Assembly (NCBI RefSeq): GCF_003696265.1
Contig: NZ_RFFH01000002.1
Coordinates: 578,912-642,911 of the forward strand
Source of the DNA: Nocardia stercoris
GTDB taxonomy: Bacteria > Actinomycetota > Actinomycetes > Mycobacteriales > Mycobacteriaceae
Direction of reading: 5' to 3'
Length of the DNA: 64,000 nucleotides
This document shows, piece after piece, positions 15,975 through 25,394 of the stretch. A program made the translations under genes and the position numbers. Position 1 is the stretch's first letter, and each line of letters starts with the position of its first letter. The notes beneath the pieces are model-generated. The model had not been told where the DNA came from and ran no database searches. It saw only the letters and a program-made list of their open reading frames with translations.

Positions 15975-17837
15975 CTAGCTCATCGACCGGCAGTAGATCG
16001 CGTCCGGGTGTCCGTAGCGAAGGTTGGCCCAGGAGAACGCGATTCCGGCCAGGTACTCGTTGCTATTGCACTGGCCCTTGTAGTAGCCGACCGCGTAGTC
16101 GCCGCCCTCACCCGAGGCCGGGCGATTGTCGCCGCGGTCGTCCCACACGGTACGTCCGTTGCCGGCCAAGGGAATTCGCGCCGGTGCGCACAGGATGCTG
16201 TTCACCGCGTCGCCGTGCAGGCTGTACCCGATCATGAATTGCCCGGTCGCACACTGATATTTGGTGAAGCCGGACGCCCAGTCCGTGGTCACGTGCTCGG
16301 ACGCGACCCGGGTCGCGGTCGTGCCGGGCGTCCAGAGGTTGCCGGCCGTCGCGTCCGTGCACAGCCCGCCCTGGCCGCGGTCGCTGATGCCGATCATGCG
16401 CTGGTCGTCGGGGCAGACCAGTTTGCGCGCGCCGGAGTCCCAGTCCGCCGCGGCCCGCAGCGACTCGTTGTCGTCGGCGTGGATCCCGTTGAGCATGGAC
16501 CAGGTTCGTGTCGGCGGAACCTGCCCGGTGACGCCGGTCGCGGCCAGCAGTCGCTGCAGCTGCGGGCCCCGCCAGTCGTCCGGATCGAGCACGCTGCGCA
16601 CGGAACCGTCGGTGTCGAAGCGCAGCAGTCCCCACTGGTTGCCCTGATCCAGATGCTGGAATCCGACCAGCGGCCAGTAGGCGAATTCGAGGTCTCGTGA
16701 GATCAGATAGTCGACCATGTGGCCGAACCACGCCTGGTCGGCCGCGGTGCCGTCCTTCCCGACCCCGAACTCGCTCACCCACACCGGCGCGGTGAAGTGC
16801 CGGTCCGGGGTGGTGGCGACATAACCGGCGAGCTGATCCATCGAGGCGAACAGATCGGTGGGGGACATGTCCCGGAAACGGGGATCGTGGGTCTCACCGC
16901 CGCTGATGCCGGTGCCGCCGGTGTTGTTCGGGCCGATGTAGCCGTAGAAGTGGGCCGAGTAGACCAGCTTGTGGGAACGGGTCAGCGTGACCGACAGGTT
17001 CTGCACCGGTTTCAGCATGGGCCGCTCGTGCGGTGTGATGTCGGTGGGGATGCCGATCCAGTTGAGGCCCTCGATCATGATGAGCAGATTCGGGTTGGCG
17101 GAGCTCACGATTCGGTCTCCGGCCTGGCGGGCGGCCGCCTCCCAGTCGTGGACGTCACCCAGTCCCCAGTTCGGGTCGTCCCAGGTGTCCCGGCGGACCT
17201 CGTTGCGCAGGTCCGCACCGATCACCCCGGGGTTGTCCTTGTAGCGCGCGGCCATCGTCGCCCAGTCGGCGACCCAGGTGGCGGTGTCCTGCCCGGAGTT
17301 CCAGCGTTCGTTGCCGTCGACCGCGCAGCACCAGCGGGTGGTCGTGGTGTGGTTGTTGAGGATGACGCCCAGGCCGGCGTCGGTGAGCGCGGTGACCGCC
17401 CGGTCGTACACCTGCAGCGGGGTCAGGCCGTTCAGGGACGGATTGGCGGTGAGGCCCTGCACCGGGCGGGTGTCGGTGATCATCTGGTTGGAGAAGGGCA
17501 GCCGGATGCTGTTCAGGCCGAGGGCGCGGAAGTCCTGGACCATCTGGTTCAGCGGCACCCGGTCGAGCCCGAGCGGCGCGCGGTGCCCGACCTCCGACGC
17601 GAAGTTGTTCGCGGGTTGTTCGTCGTCGCCGCTGCCGGTCCAGGTTCCGCTGGCGCCGTGCCAATTACCGGATTTCAGATGCACGCGATTACCGGCGGCA
17701 TCGACGATGTAGCGGCCGACCGTGCTGAGTGGCCCCTTCAGGGCTGGGGTGTCGGCCTGCGCGGTAGGTGTGAAGTGTGTCGCCGGCACCACCGATAATC
17801 CGATGATCATGGCGATTACGGCCAATATTCTGGTCAT
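15975..17837 (-). CDS. Secreted glycoside hydrolase family 5 (cellulase-like) with Cys-rich triple-repeat domain
   Basis: A 620-residue precursor. A signal peptide covers roughly residues 1-29 (ILAVIAMIIGLSVVPA). The GH5 domain has acid/base Glu in DLRNEVRRDTW and nucleophile Glu in WVSEFGVG. The C-terminal 150 residues hold three similar units, each starting with a cysteine, then a MIG-type core, and ending with a cysteine (Cys475/493, 529/550, 590/616). That tail is not a carbohydrate module I recognise. GH5 enzymes cleave beta-1,4-glucans or mannans. The start at ATG 17837 has GAGGAAGAACAG upstream; the longer frame to 17936 lacks a signal-peptide-like start. Confidence 0.86.
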   Translation of the reverse strand: MTRILAVIAMIIGLSVVPATHFTPTAQADTPALKGPLSTVGRYIVDAAGNRVHLKSGNWHGASGTWTGSGDDEQPANNFASEVGHRAPLGLDRVPLNQMVQDFRALGLNSIRLPFSNQMITDTRPVQGLTANPSLNGLTPLQVYDRAVTALTDAGLGVILNNHTTTTRWCCAVDGNERWNSGQDTATWVADWATMAARYKDNPGVIGADLRNEVRRDTWDDPNWGLGDVHDWEAAARQAGDRIVSSANPNLLIMIEGLNWIGIPTDITPHERPMLKPVQNLSVTLTRSHKLVYSAHFYGYIGPNNTGGTGISGGETHDPRFRDMSPTDLFASMDQLAGYVATTPDRHFTAPVWVSEFGVGKDGTAADQAWFGHMVDYLISRDLEFAYWPLVGFQHLDQGNQWGLLRFDTDGSVRSVLDPDDWRGPQLQRLLAATGVTGQVPPTRTWSMLNGIHADDNESLRAAADWDSGARKLVCPDDQRMIGISDRGQGGLCTDATAGNLWTPGTTATRVASEHVTTDWASGFTKYQCATGQFMIGYSLHGDAVNSILCAPARIPLAGNGRTVWDDRGDNRPASGEGGDYAVGYYKGQCNSNEYLAGIAFSWANLRYGHPDAIYCRSMS

Positions 17838-18282
17838 CTGTTCTTCCTCGTTCTCCTCGGTGCCGCCGCGTTCCGTCGTGTGCTCGACCTGGAACCGGGG
17901 GCACGCCATGCGAATCCGGTGAGCCCGTTTCCGCATGTCGGAGCATGGTAAGACGACCGGATGCGGCGTATCGGCAATGTGCGGTAAATGGAATCGACCG
18001 CTGGATGAATTGGATTGTCCGGGGGGGGTGTGTTCGACCGTGCACGGGGGTCGATCGCGACAATCGGGCGGATCTTGCTCTTATTCGAGATCGTGAAATT
18101 ACAATCGCGACAACTTATTCGACTCGTGCTGTGTGCGGGTGTGCCGTAACGAATTCGGCAGGCGGCACGTGGCGATGGGATCTTTCGCGGCGAACTCGTC
18201 CGCCCGCGGCGCCGTTACCGTTACCATGACCCGGTCATATGACCAGGATGCGGCAGAGCGGCCGCGGGAGCCGGTGTGACTC
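17838..18282. other. Divergent intergenic region GH5 / AraC-type regulator
   Basis: About 445 bases without a credible gene. It includes a run of eight G at 18021-18028, an AT-rich stretch around 18070-18150 that could hold promoters for one or both divergent genes, and a palindrome at 18233-18244. Confidence 0.4.
18233..18244. promoter_or_regulatory. Perfect 12-bp palindrome upstream of AraC-type gene
   Basis: GGTCATATGACC is self-complementary and lies 39 bases before the GTG start of the AraC-type gene. It overlaps a second inverted repeat, ATGAC-CCG-GTCAT (18226-18238). It is a candidate operator, but no binding protein is known from the sequence. Confidence 0.4.
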
Positions 18283-19326
18283 GTGAACGAACTGAACCAC
18301 TGGAGATCTCGGGCCCCCGACCTGGAGGCCGCGACGATTCCGCCGGTCGTGATCCTGGGACTGGTCGAAGCCGCACAACGCCACTCGGTGGACACCGAGC
18401 CGTGGTTCACCGGAACCGCCGTCACGCCGGGCCGATTGACCCTGCCCGAGACCCGGCTCTCCTACCGGCAGGTCGCGGTGATCGTGAAACGCGCGCTGCG
18501 CGCACTGCCGGACGGGCCGCTCGGCATCGCCGTGGGCAGCCGCGACGCCGTCGTATCCTGGGGCCTGCTGGGCTTCGCCTGTCGCGCCAGCGCGACCGCG
18601 GCCGACGCACTGGATGTCGCCATGAGCCTGCACCAGGCCTCGGGCAGCGTGCTGGACTACCACCTCGAACACGGCCCGGAACAGTTCGCCGTCCGGCTCG
18701 AGATGCGCAGTCCCGACCCGGAATTGCTGCCGTTCCTGTGCGAGGAGGGCGCCAGTTCGATCGTCACGCTACTGCGGGCGGTCTTCGGCGCCGGTGCCTC
18801 GCCCGCCGGGCTGGAATTCGCCTACCCGCGCCCGGCGCACGCCGGGGCGTACGACCGCTACTTCCGCTGCCCGGTGACCTTCGCCGCCGCGCAGACCAGA
18901 GTGGTCTTCGACCGGGAACTGCTGAGCCGGCCGCTGCCCACCTGGAATCCCGCGCAGCTCACCATGGCCCTGGACGCGGTGAAACATCTGGCCCGGCCCG
19001 CCACGCTCCGGCCGGACATCGTCACCGCCGTGGAAGATGTACTGCGCGAACACCTTCGGCGGCCCGTGACGGTCGCCGTGGTCGCCGGGCGGCTGGGAAT
19101 CGGCGAGCGCACCCTGCAGCGCCGGCTGACCCGGGCCGGCGTCCGCTTCGGCGATCTGCGCGACCGCCTGCGGCAACAGCACGCGACCACACTGCTGCGC
19201 GATTCGAGCCTGCCGATCGGTGCCATCGCCGGCGAGGTGGGCTTCAGCGACACCCGGGAATTCCGCCGGGCCTATCTGCGCTGGACCGGGCGCACCCCCA
19301 GCGCGCAGCGTGCCGCCGCGACCTGA
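18283..19326 (+). CDS. AraC family transcriptional regulator
   Basis: A 347-residue regulator. Residues about 20-210 resemble the arabinose-binding-like N-terminal domain of the OruR/ArgR-type AraC subgroup (DUF4880/Arabinose_bd style). Residues about 245-340 carry two helix-turn-helix units, with VAVVAGRLGIGERTLQRRL and the signature IAGEVGFSDTREFRRAYLRWTGRTPS. GTG 18283 is the first start that fits. It is divergent from the GH5 gene, so glycosidase control is possible but not shown. Members of this subgroup usually control small neighbouring catabolic genes, and nothing obvious lies downstream because thiC is convergent. Confidence 0.88.
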   Translation: MNELNHWRSRAPDLEAATIPPVVILGLVEAAQRHSVDTEPWFTGTAVTPGRLTLPETRLSYRQVAVIVKRALRALPDGPLGIAVGSRDAVVSWGLLGFACRASATAADALDVAMSLHQASGSVLDYHLEHGPEQFAVRLEMRSPDPELLPFLCEEGASSIVTLLRAVFGAGASPAGLEFAYPRPAHAGAYDRYFRCPVTFAAAQTRVVFDRELLSRPLPTWNPAQLTMALDAVKHLARPATLRPDIVTAVEDVLREHLRRPVTVAVVAGRLGIGERTLQRRLTRAGVRFGDLRDRLRQQHATTLLRDSSLPIGAIAGEVGFSDTREFRRAYLRWTGRTPSAQRAAAT

Positions 19327-19356
19327 ACGGTCCACGGCGGCACGCTGTTCCGCGAT

Positions 19357-21104
<1,748 letters not shown>

Positions 21105-21135
21105 GGCAGAAATTCTCCCAGGTCGAGGGTACATT

Positions 21136-21151
21136 CGTGACCTGCGTCACG
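21136..21151. promoter_or_regulatory. Possible CRP/GlxR-type operator
   Basis: CGTGACCTGCGTCACG is a palindrome with half-sites GTGA and TCAC separated by six bases, the spacing of the TGTGA-N6-TCACA consensus of CRP and corynebacterial GlxR. It lies in the divergent region between the thiC riboswitch and the metallothionein-like gene. The assignment is by motif only. Confidence 0.4.
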
Positions 21152-21253
21152 TCGGCGGACCGAGGGTGGTCGGCCGAAACCGGCGGTCGCGACATGACGG
21201 GTGCGAATTGCCGGATAATTGCTCATCACTCTGACATGTTCGACAATGCGCCT

Positions 21254-21589
21254 ATGACGACCATCACACCGCATCGCATCGCCGAGCGCCACAACCACAC
21301 GCACGGCCCGGGCTGCGGCCACGAAGCCATCGTGCACGGCGACCACGTCGACTACCTGCACGACGGCCATGCCCACCACGAGCACCTCACCGAGGCCGGC
21401 GTCCACTACGACGAATGCCATACCTGCACCTGCCCGCACTGCACCGACTCGTGCGCGAACTGCACCTGCGCGGACTGTTCCTGCGACACCTGCAACCACG
21501 CCGTCTGCTCTTGTGAGCACTGCTCCGACAGCTGCAACAACTGCACCTGCGCCGACTGCACCTGCGCCACCTGCGCCCACGCGTCCTGA
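21254..21589 (+). CDS. Metallothionein-like Cys/His-rich protein
   Basis: An 111-residue protein with two parts. Residues 1-50 are histidine-rich (HNHTHGPGCGHE, GDHVDYLHDGHAHHEH), a pattern found in small bacterial metal-handling peptides. Residues about 55-108 hold 19 cysteines in CxC and CxxC spacings and contain a 19-residue unit repeated twice (CTDSCANCTCADC, then CSDSCNNCTCADC). Such density implies binding of several Zn, Cu or similar ions. I chose ATG 21254; an upstream frame to 21137 would add a stretch overlapping the regulatory region. The next gene follows after three bases. Which metal it binds is unknown. Confidence 0.75.
   Translation: MTTITPHRIAERHNHTHGPGCGHEAIVHGDHVDYLHDGHAHHEHLTEAGVHYDECHTCTCPHCTDSCANCTCADCSCDTCNHAVCSCEHCSDSCNNCTCADCTCATCAHAS
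21437..21574 (+). repeat. Two diverged 57-bp coding repeats in the metallothionein-like gene
   Basis: Copies at 21437-21493 and 21518-21574 encode the same 19-residue cysteine unit, separated by 24 bases. They differ at many silent and some replacement sites, so the duplication is old and kept by selection on the cysteines. Confidence 0.65.
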
Positions 21590-21592
21590 CCG

Positions 21593-21889
21593 ATGGACAG
21601 CTATTCGCTCGGCATCTGGACGGTGACCCCGGGCCGGGAAGCGGAGTTCGTCCGGGCCTGGCGAGAAATGGCCGAACGCACGGCCGACGGCTTCCCACTC
21701 GGCCACGCGACTCTCCTGCGCGACGACGACCAGCCCAACGTCTTCATCAGCTTCGGCCCCTGGCGCTCCACCGCCGAGATCCAGCGCTGGCGCGAATCTG
21801 TCCTGTTCAAGTACGGCGCCGGCACGATCCGCCCGCTGCTCCAGAGCTTCACCCCGCACACCCTGACCGTCGCGGCAACCGTCGAATAA
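21593..21889 (+). CDS. Antibiotic biosynthesis monooxygenase-like (ABM) domain protein
   Basis: A 98-residue dimeric alpha/beta-barrel type protein. YSLGIWTVTPGREAEFVRAW at the start and ISFGPWRSTAEIQRWRES in the middle fit the ABM/EthD-like ferredoxin fold. Members include small cofactorless oxygenases, haem-degrading proteins and structural relatives, so the reaction is unknown. The gene is three bases after the metallothionein-like stop without its own ribosome-binding site, which suggests coupled translation. Confidence 0.7.
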   Translation: MDSYSLGIWTVTPGREAEFVRAWREMAERTADGFPLGHATLLRDDDQPNVFISFGPWRSTAEIQRWRESVLFKYGAGTIRPLLQSFTPHTLTVAATVE

Positions 21890-21895
21890 CCGGCA

Positions 21896-21925
21896 GCCGC
21901 GTCACGGCGAGCCAGGTGACGCGGC
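21896..21925. terminator. Terminator hairpin between ABM gene and fahA
   Basis: Ten-base arms GCCGCGTCAC/GTGACGCGGC with a ten-base loop lie between two convergent genes. No T-tract is present. Confidence 0.65.
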
Positions 21926-21976
21926 GACCCCACCGCGGAATTGTCGGTGGCGTATTGGGTGCCCGCGCCGGGAGGT

Positions 21977-23164
21977 TCACTCGGCGGCAGGTCGGATCAA
22001 GCCCCGGACCTCACCGAGCGTGAGCGGAGTCCCGTCGAGGCCCGGGGCGGTGGCGGTGATGACGACCTCGTCGCCGTCGGCCAGGAAGGTGCGGGGTTCG
22101 CCGGCGACGGTGACGGGTTCGGTTCCGCCAGAGGTCAATTCGATGAAGGAGCCGACCTGGTCGCGGGTGGGGCCGGAGACGGTGCCGGAGGCGAACAGGT
22201 CGCCGGGGCGGGTGGCGGCGCCGTTGCAGGTCAGGTGGGCGAGCATCTGCGCGGGGGACCAGTACATCCGGGCGTAGGGCGGGTGCGACACCGTCGTGTC
22301 GTTCCAGCGCACGGACATGGTGACGTCCAGGCCCGTGGGTTGTTGTTCCCGCAGGTAGTGCAGTGGTTCCGGGTGCTGGGCGGGCAGCGGGACCTGGGCG
22401 TCCCGCAGGGCCGCCAGCGGGGTCACCCAGGCCGCCATGCTGGTCGCGAAGGACTTGCCCAGGAACGGGCCCAGCGGCTGATATTCCCAGGCCTGGATGT
22501 CGCGGGCCGACCAGTCGTTGACCAGGGCGACACCGAAGACGTGGGCGGCGAAGTCGTCGACCGGGATGGGGGCGCCGAACTGGGAACCGACACCGACCAC
22601 GAAGCCCAGTTCGGCCTCGATGTCCAAACGTTGGGACGGGCCGAAAGCGGGTGCGCCGGAAGGGGTTCGGCGCTGGCCCCGCGGGCGTCGGATCTCGGTG
22701 CCCGACACCACGATCGTGCCGGCCCGCCCGTGGTAGCCGACCGGCAGATGCCGCCAGTTCGGCAGCAGCGGGTCGCCGTCGGGCCGGAACAACCGGCCGA
22801 GGTTGGTGGCGTGATCGATGCTCGCGTAGAAGTCGACGTAATCACCCACGGCTACCGGCAGTTTCAGGTGCACGGCGGACAGCGGGTACACCGCTTCGGT
22901 GGGGAGCGGCCCGGCGCAGAGCGCGCGAATCGCATGCCGGCAGACCCGCCAGCGCCCCGGGCCCTGCGCCAGGAAGTGATTCAGGGTCGGCTGCGCGAAG
23001 GTCGAATCACCCAGCAGCACCGCGAGATCGAGGACGTAGTCGCCCAGGCGGACGCCCACGCGATAGTCCCGGCCCAGCGGTGCGAACACGCCGTAGGGCA
23101 GATGGTGGACCCCGAATCCGGAATTCGCCGGCACCTCGATCAGCACCGTGTCGGACTCTGTCAC
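21977..23164 (-). CDS. fahA: Fumarylacetoacetase
   Basis: A 395-residue enzyme that splits fumarylacetoacetate into fumarate and acetoacetate, the last step of tyrosine/homogentisate breakdown. The N-terminal SH3-like part (GVHHLPYGVFAPLG) and the metal-binding catalytic part (DIEAELGFVVG, NDWSARDIQAWEYQPLGPFL) match the family. GTG 23164 was chosen because GGAGG lies five bases upstream; a longer frame to 23227 lacks this. It lies 85 bases after hmgA on the same strand, giving an hmgA-fahA operon. Confidence 0.95.
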   Translation of the reverse strand: MTESDTVLIEVPANSGFGVHHLPYGVFAPLGRDYRVGVRLGDYVLDLAVLLGDSTFAQPTLNHFLAQGPGRWRVCRHAIRALCAGPLPTEAVYPLSAVHLKLPVAVGDYVDFYASIDHATNLGRLFRPDGDPLLPNWRHLPVGYHGRAGTIVVSGTEIRRPRGQRRTPSGAPAFGPSQRLDIEAELGFVVGVGSQFGAPIPVDDFAAHVFGVALVNDWSARDIQAWEYQPLGPFLGKSFATSMAAWVTPLAALRDAQVPLPAQHPEPLHYLREQQPTGLDVTMSVRWNDTTVSHPPYARMYWSPAQMLAHLTCNGAATRPGDLFASGTVSGPTRDQVGSFIELTSGGTEPVTVAGEPRTFLADGDEVVITATAPGLDGTPLTLGEVRGLIRPAAE

Positions 23165-23249
23165 CGCCACCTCCGTCGGGTCGTGCGCTGCGTCCGGGTA
23201 CGCGACGCCCGGGCGCCGCGGCCGCAAGCCGTTGTCCGGCCGGTAGAAC

Positions 23250-24461
23250 TCATATCCGGGTGACCCCGTCCGGCCCGCGCCCGGACCAGGTCCAGGCGTA
23301 TTCGGGGTCCTCGCAAGCCGATCCGCCTTCGCCCAGGCTCAGCGGGCGGAACGTGTCGATCATTACGGCGAGTTCGTCGAAGAACTCGGTGCCGATGCTG
23401 CGTTCGTAGGCGCCCGGCTGCGGGCCGTGCGCGTAACCACCGGGGTGCACCGATACCGAGCCCTGCCCGATACCGGACCCTTTGCGGGCGGCGTAGTCGC
23501 CGCCGCAGTAGAACAGCACCTCGTCGGAGTCGACATTGGAGTGGTAGTAGGGCACCGGGATGGACAGCGGGTGGTAGTCGACCTTGCGCGGAACGAAGTC
23601 GCACACCACGAAATTCGTGCCCTCGAAGACCTGGTGTACCGGCGGTGGCTGGTGGATGCGTCCCGTGATCGGCTCGAAGTCGGCGATATTGAAGGTGAAG
23701 GGATAGAGGCAGCCGTCCCAGCCGACCACGTCGAACGGGTGGGTGGCGAAGACGTGGCGCGTGCCGCGGATCTCGCGGCCCGGGCGGTGTTTCACCAGAA
23801 CCTCGACGTCGGTGCCCGTTTCGGCGATGGTCTCGGCCGGTGCGTGCAGATCCCGCTCGCAGTACGGCGCGTTCTCCAGGAACTGGCCGAACCGGGACAG
23901 GTACCGCTTCGGCGGGTTGATGTGCAGCGTGGCCTCGATGATCAACGCGCGCAACGGTTCCGGGCCGTTCGGCCGCCAGCGGTGGATGGTGGTGCGCGGC
24001 AGCAGCACATGATCGCCGGTGCGCACGGGCAGGCTCCCGAACACGGTGTCGACGGTGCCGCTCCCGGCCTCCACGTAGACGAGTTCGTCGCCGATGGCGT
24101 TGCGGTACAGCGGGGACGGTCGCTGTGCCACTACATAGGACAGCCGGACGTCGTCGTTGCCGAGGATCAGCCGGCGACCGGTGACGACGTCGGTGTCGGC
24201 CGCCACGGATCCGGGGAACAGGTTGTGCAGCCGCAGATGCCGGTGGCGCAGTGGATGATTCGGGGTGAGCCGTTGATCGGGCAGAGTCCAGTCCGTGGCG
24301 TCGACGATCGCAGGCGGCAGTCCGCGGTGGTACAGCAGCGCGGAGTCGCCGGTGAAGCCCTCCTCGCCCATCAGCTCCTCGTAGTAGAGCCCGCCCGCGG
24401 CGTCGCGATGCTGCGTATGCCGTTTGGGCGGCACCGTGCCGAGCCGCCGATAGAACGCCAT
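23250..24461 (-). CDS. hmgA: Homogentisate 1,2-dioxygenase
   Basis: A 403-residue cupin-type Fe(II) dioxygenase that opens the ring of homogentisate. Typical segments are YYEELMGEEGFTGDSALLYH near the start, LLPRTTIHRW, and HPGGYAHGPQPGAYERSIGT with the C-terminal ligand region. GGGAGG lies six bases before ATG 24461. It is followed by fahA and preceded on the same strand by a TetR gene. The maleylacetoacetate isomerase step is not encoded nearby, so it may be glutathione-independent or encoded elsewhere. Confidence 0.95.
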   Translation of the reverse strand: MAFYRRLGTVPPKRHTQHRDAAGGLYYEELMGEEGFTGDSALLYHRGLPPAIVDATDWTLPDQRLTPNHPLRHRHLRLHNLFPGSVAADTDVVTGRRLILGNDDVRLSYVVAQRPSPLYRNAIGDELVYVEAGSGTVDTVFGSLPVRTGDHVLLPRTTIHRWRPNGPEPLRALIIEATLHINPPKRYLSRFGQFLENAPYCERDLHAPAETIAETGTDVEVLVKHRPGREIRGTRHVFATHPFDVVGWDGCLYPFTFNIADFEPITGRIHQPPPVHQVFEGTNFVVCDFVPRKVDYHPLSIPVPYYHSNVDSDEVLFYCGGDYAARKGSGIGQGSVSVHPGGYAHGPQPGAYERSIGTEFFDELAVMIDTFRPLSLGEGGSACEDPEYAWTWSGRGPDGVTRI

Positions 24462-24564
24462 CTCAGCCTCCCGCCAGGCCGCCGGTCGGAAACGATCGCT
24501 GTTGCCTCAATCGTAGCCAGTCGGGCCTGCCCGCGGCGCCGCGAAATGCCGCTCGCCGGCCCCG

Positions 24565-25191
24565 TCAGGCGCCGCGCAGCGCGCGGTAGGTCGCGGCACC
24601 GACGAAGGCGCCCAGGTCTTCCGGCGTCCACACCTGCGGCTCGGCCAGCAGCGTGCGGACCGCGCCCTCGCCGGCCGACACCCATTGCTCGACCATGGCG
24701 GGCAGTTTGCGTTCGGCGTCCGCCGTGCCCCACGCCGCCAGGGTGGGCCGCAGCCGCCGGGTGCACAGGTCGACGGCCATGGTGCGGCCGCGCCCGAATC
24801 GGTCGGCGAGGGCGGGGTCGGGATTGCCGTAGATCAGGCGCCAGGAGTCCGGGCGGGCGGCGACCGTGGTCAGCAGGGTCTGGAAGCCTTCGACGAACAC
24901 CTGCTCGTCGGCCTCGACGCGGCGGCGGGGCAGCACCACGAAGGCGCTGTCGATCAGGTAGTTCTCTTCCCGGGTGAGCAGGGCGTCGAGCAACTCGACT
25001 CGGTCGGCGAAGCACGAGTACACGACCGGACGGGTGACCTGCAGCGAATCCGCGACGGCGGCGACGGTGACCGCGCCGATGCCGTGTTCGACCGCGATCC
25101 GCAGCGCCGCGTCGAGGACCTGCGGCCGGCGCCGCTCGGGCCCGAGATGGCGGGCCCGCTGCCGGGGCGGTACCGCCGATTTCGAAGCCAT
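24565..25191 (-). CDS. TetR family transcriptional regulator
   Basis: A 208-residue regulator with an N-terminal helix-turn-helix (VLDAALRIAVEHGIGAVTVA, then VADSLQVTRPVVYSCFADR) and a TetR_C-like ligand domain. It stands 103 bases upstream of hmgA on the same strand and is divergent from the MpaB-family gene. Repeated TGCTACA elements lie in the 203-base divergent gap and are the natural candidates for its operator. Whether it governs hmgA-fahA, the oxygenase gene or both is undecided. Confidence 0.88.
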   Translation of the reverse strand: MASKSAVPPRQRARHLGPERRRPQVLDAALRIAVEHGIGAVTVAAVADSLQVTRPVVYSCFADRVELLDALLTREENYLIDSAFVVLPRRRVEADEQVFVEGFQTLLTTVAARPDSWRLIYGNPDPALADRFGRGRTMAVDLCTRRLRPTLAAWGTADAERKLPAMVEQWVSAGEGAVRTLLAEPQVWTPEDLGAFVGAATYRALRGA

Positions 25192-25265
25192 CGGCCCACG
25201 ATATCAGGCCCGACCGGGGCGTCCTCGGCTTCCGGCGGCATGCGTGACCTGCGCCACCGCGCTAT

Positions 25266-25294
25266 TGCTACATCAGTGTAGGAAAATGCTACAT
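25266..25294. promoter_or_regulatory. Putative TetR operator: TGCTACAT direct repeat with inverted repeat
   Basis: TGCTACAT occurs at 25266-25273 and again at 25287-25294, exactly 21 bases (two helical turns) apart. The first copy is half of an inverted repeat CTACA-TCAG-TGTAG (25268-25281). The site is AT-rich for this genome and lies between the divergent TetR and MpaB-family genes. Confidence 0.5.
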
Positions 25295-25394
25295 TGACGA
25301 AGGAAGACCGTTCGGTCGATTCCGGGCCACCCCGGAAGCCGCGGTCGGTCATCCTGGAAACAGACCCATCGGTGGTCGTGCAAAGGAGCACAAC

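Noticed and set aside
18021..18028. Run of eight G as a possible phase-variation tract
   Set aside because: It is intergenic, not in a coding frame, and not placed between promoter boxes that I can identify.
21437..21574. Could the cysteine-codon repeats be a CRISPR-like or satellite array
   Set aside because: Only two diverged copies, both in frame and encoding the same cysteine unit; this is a protein-level repeat.
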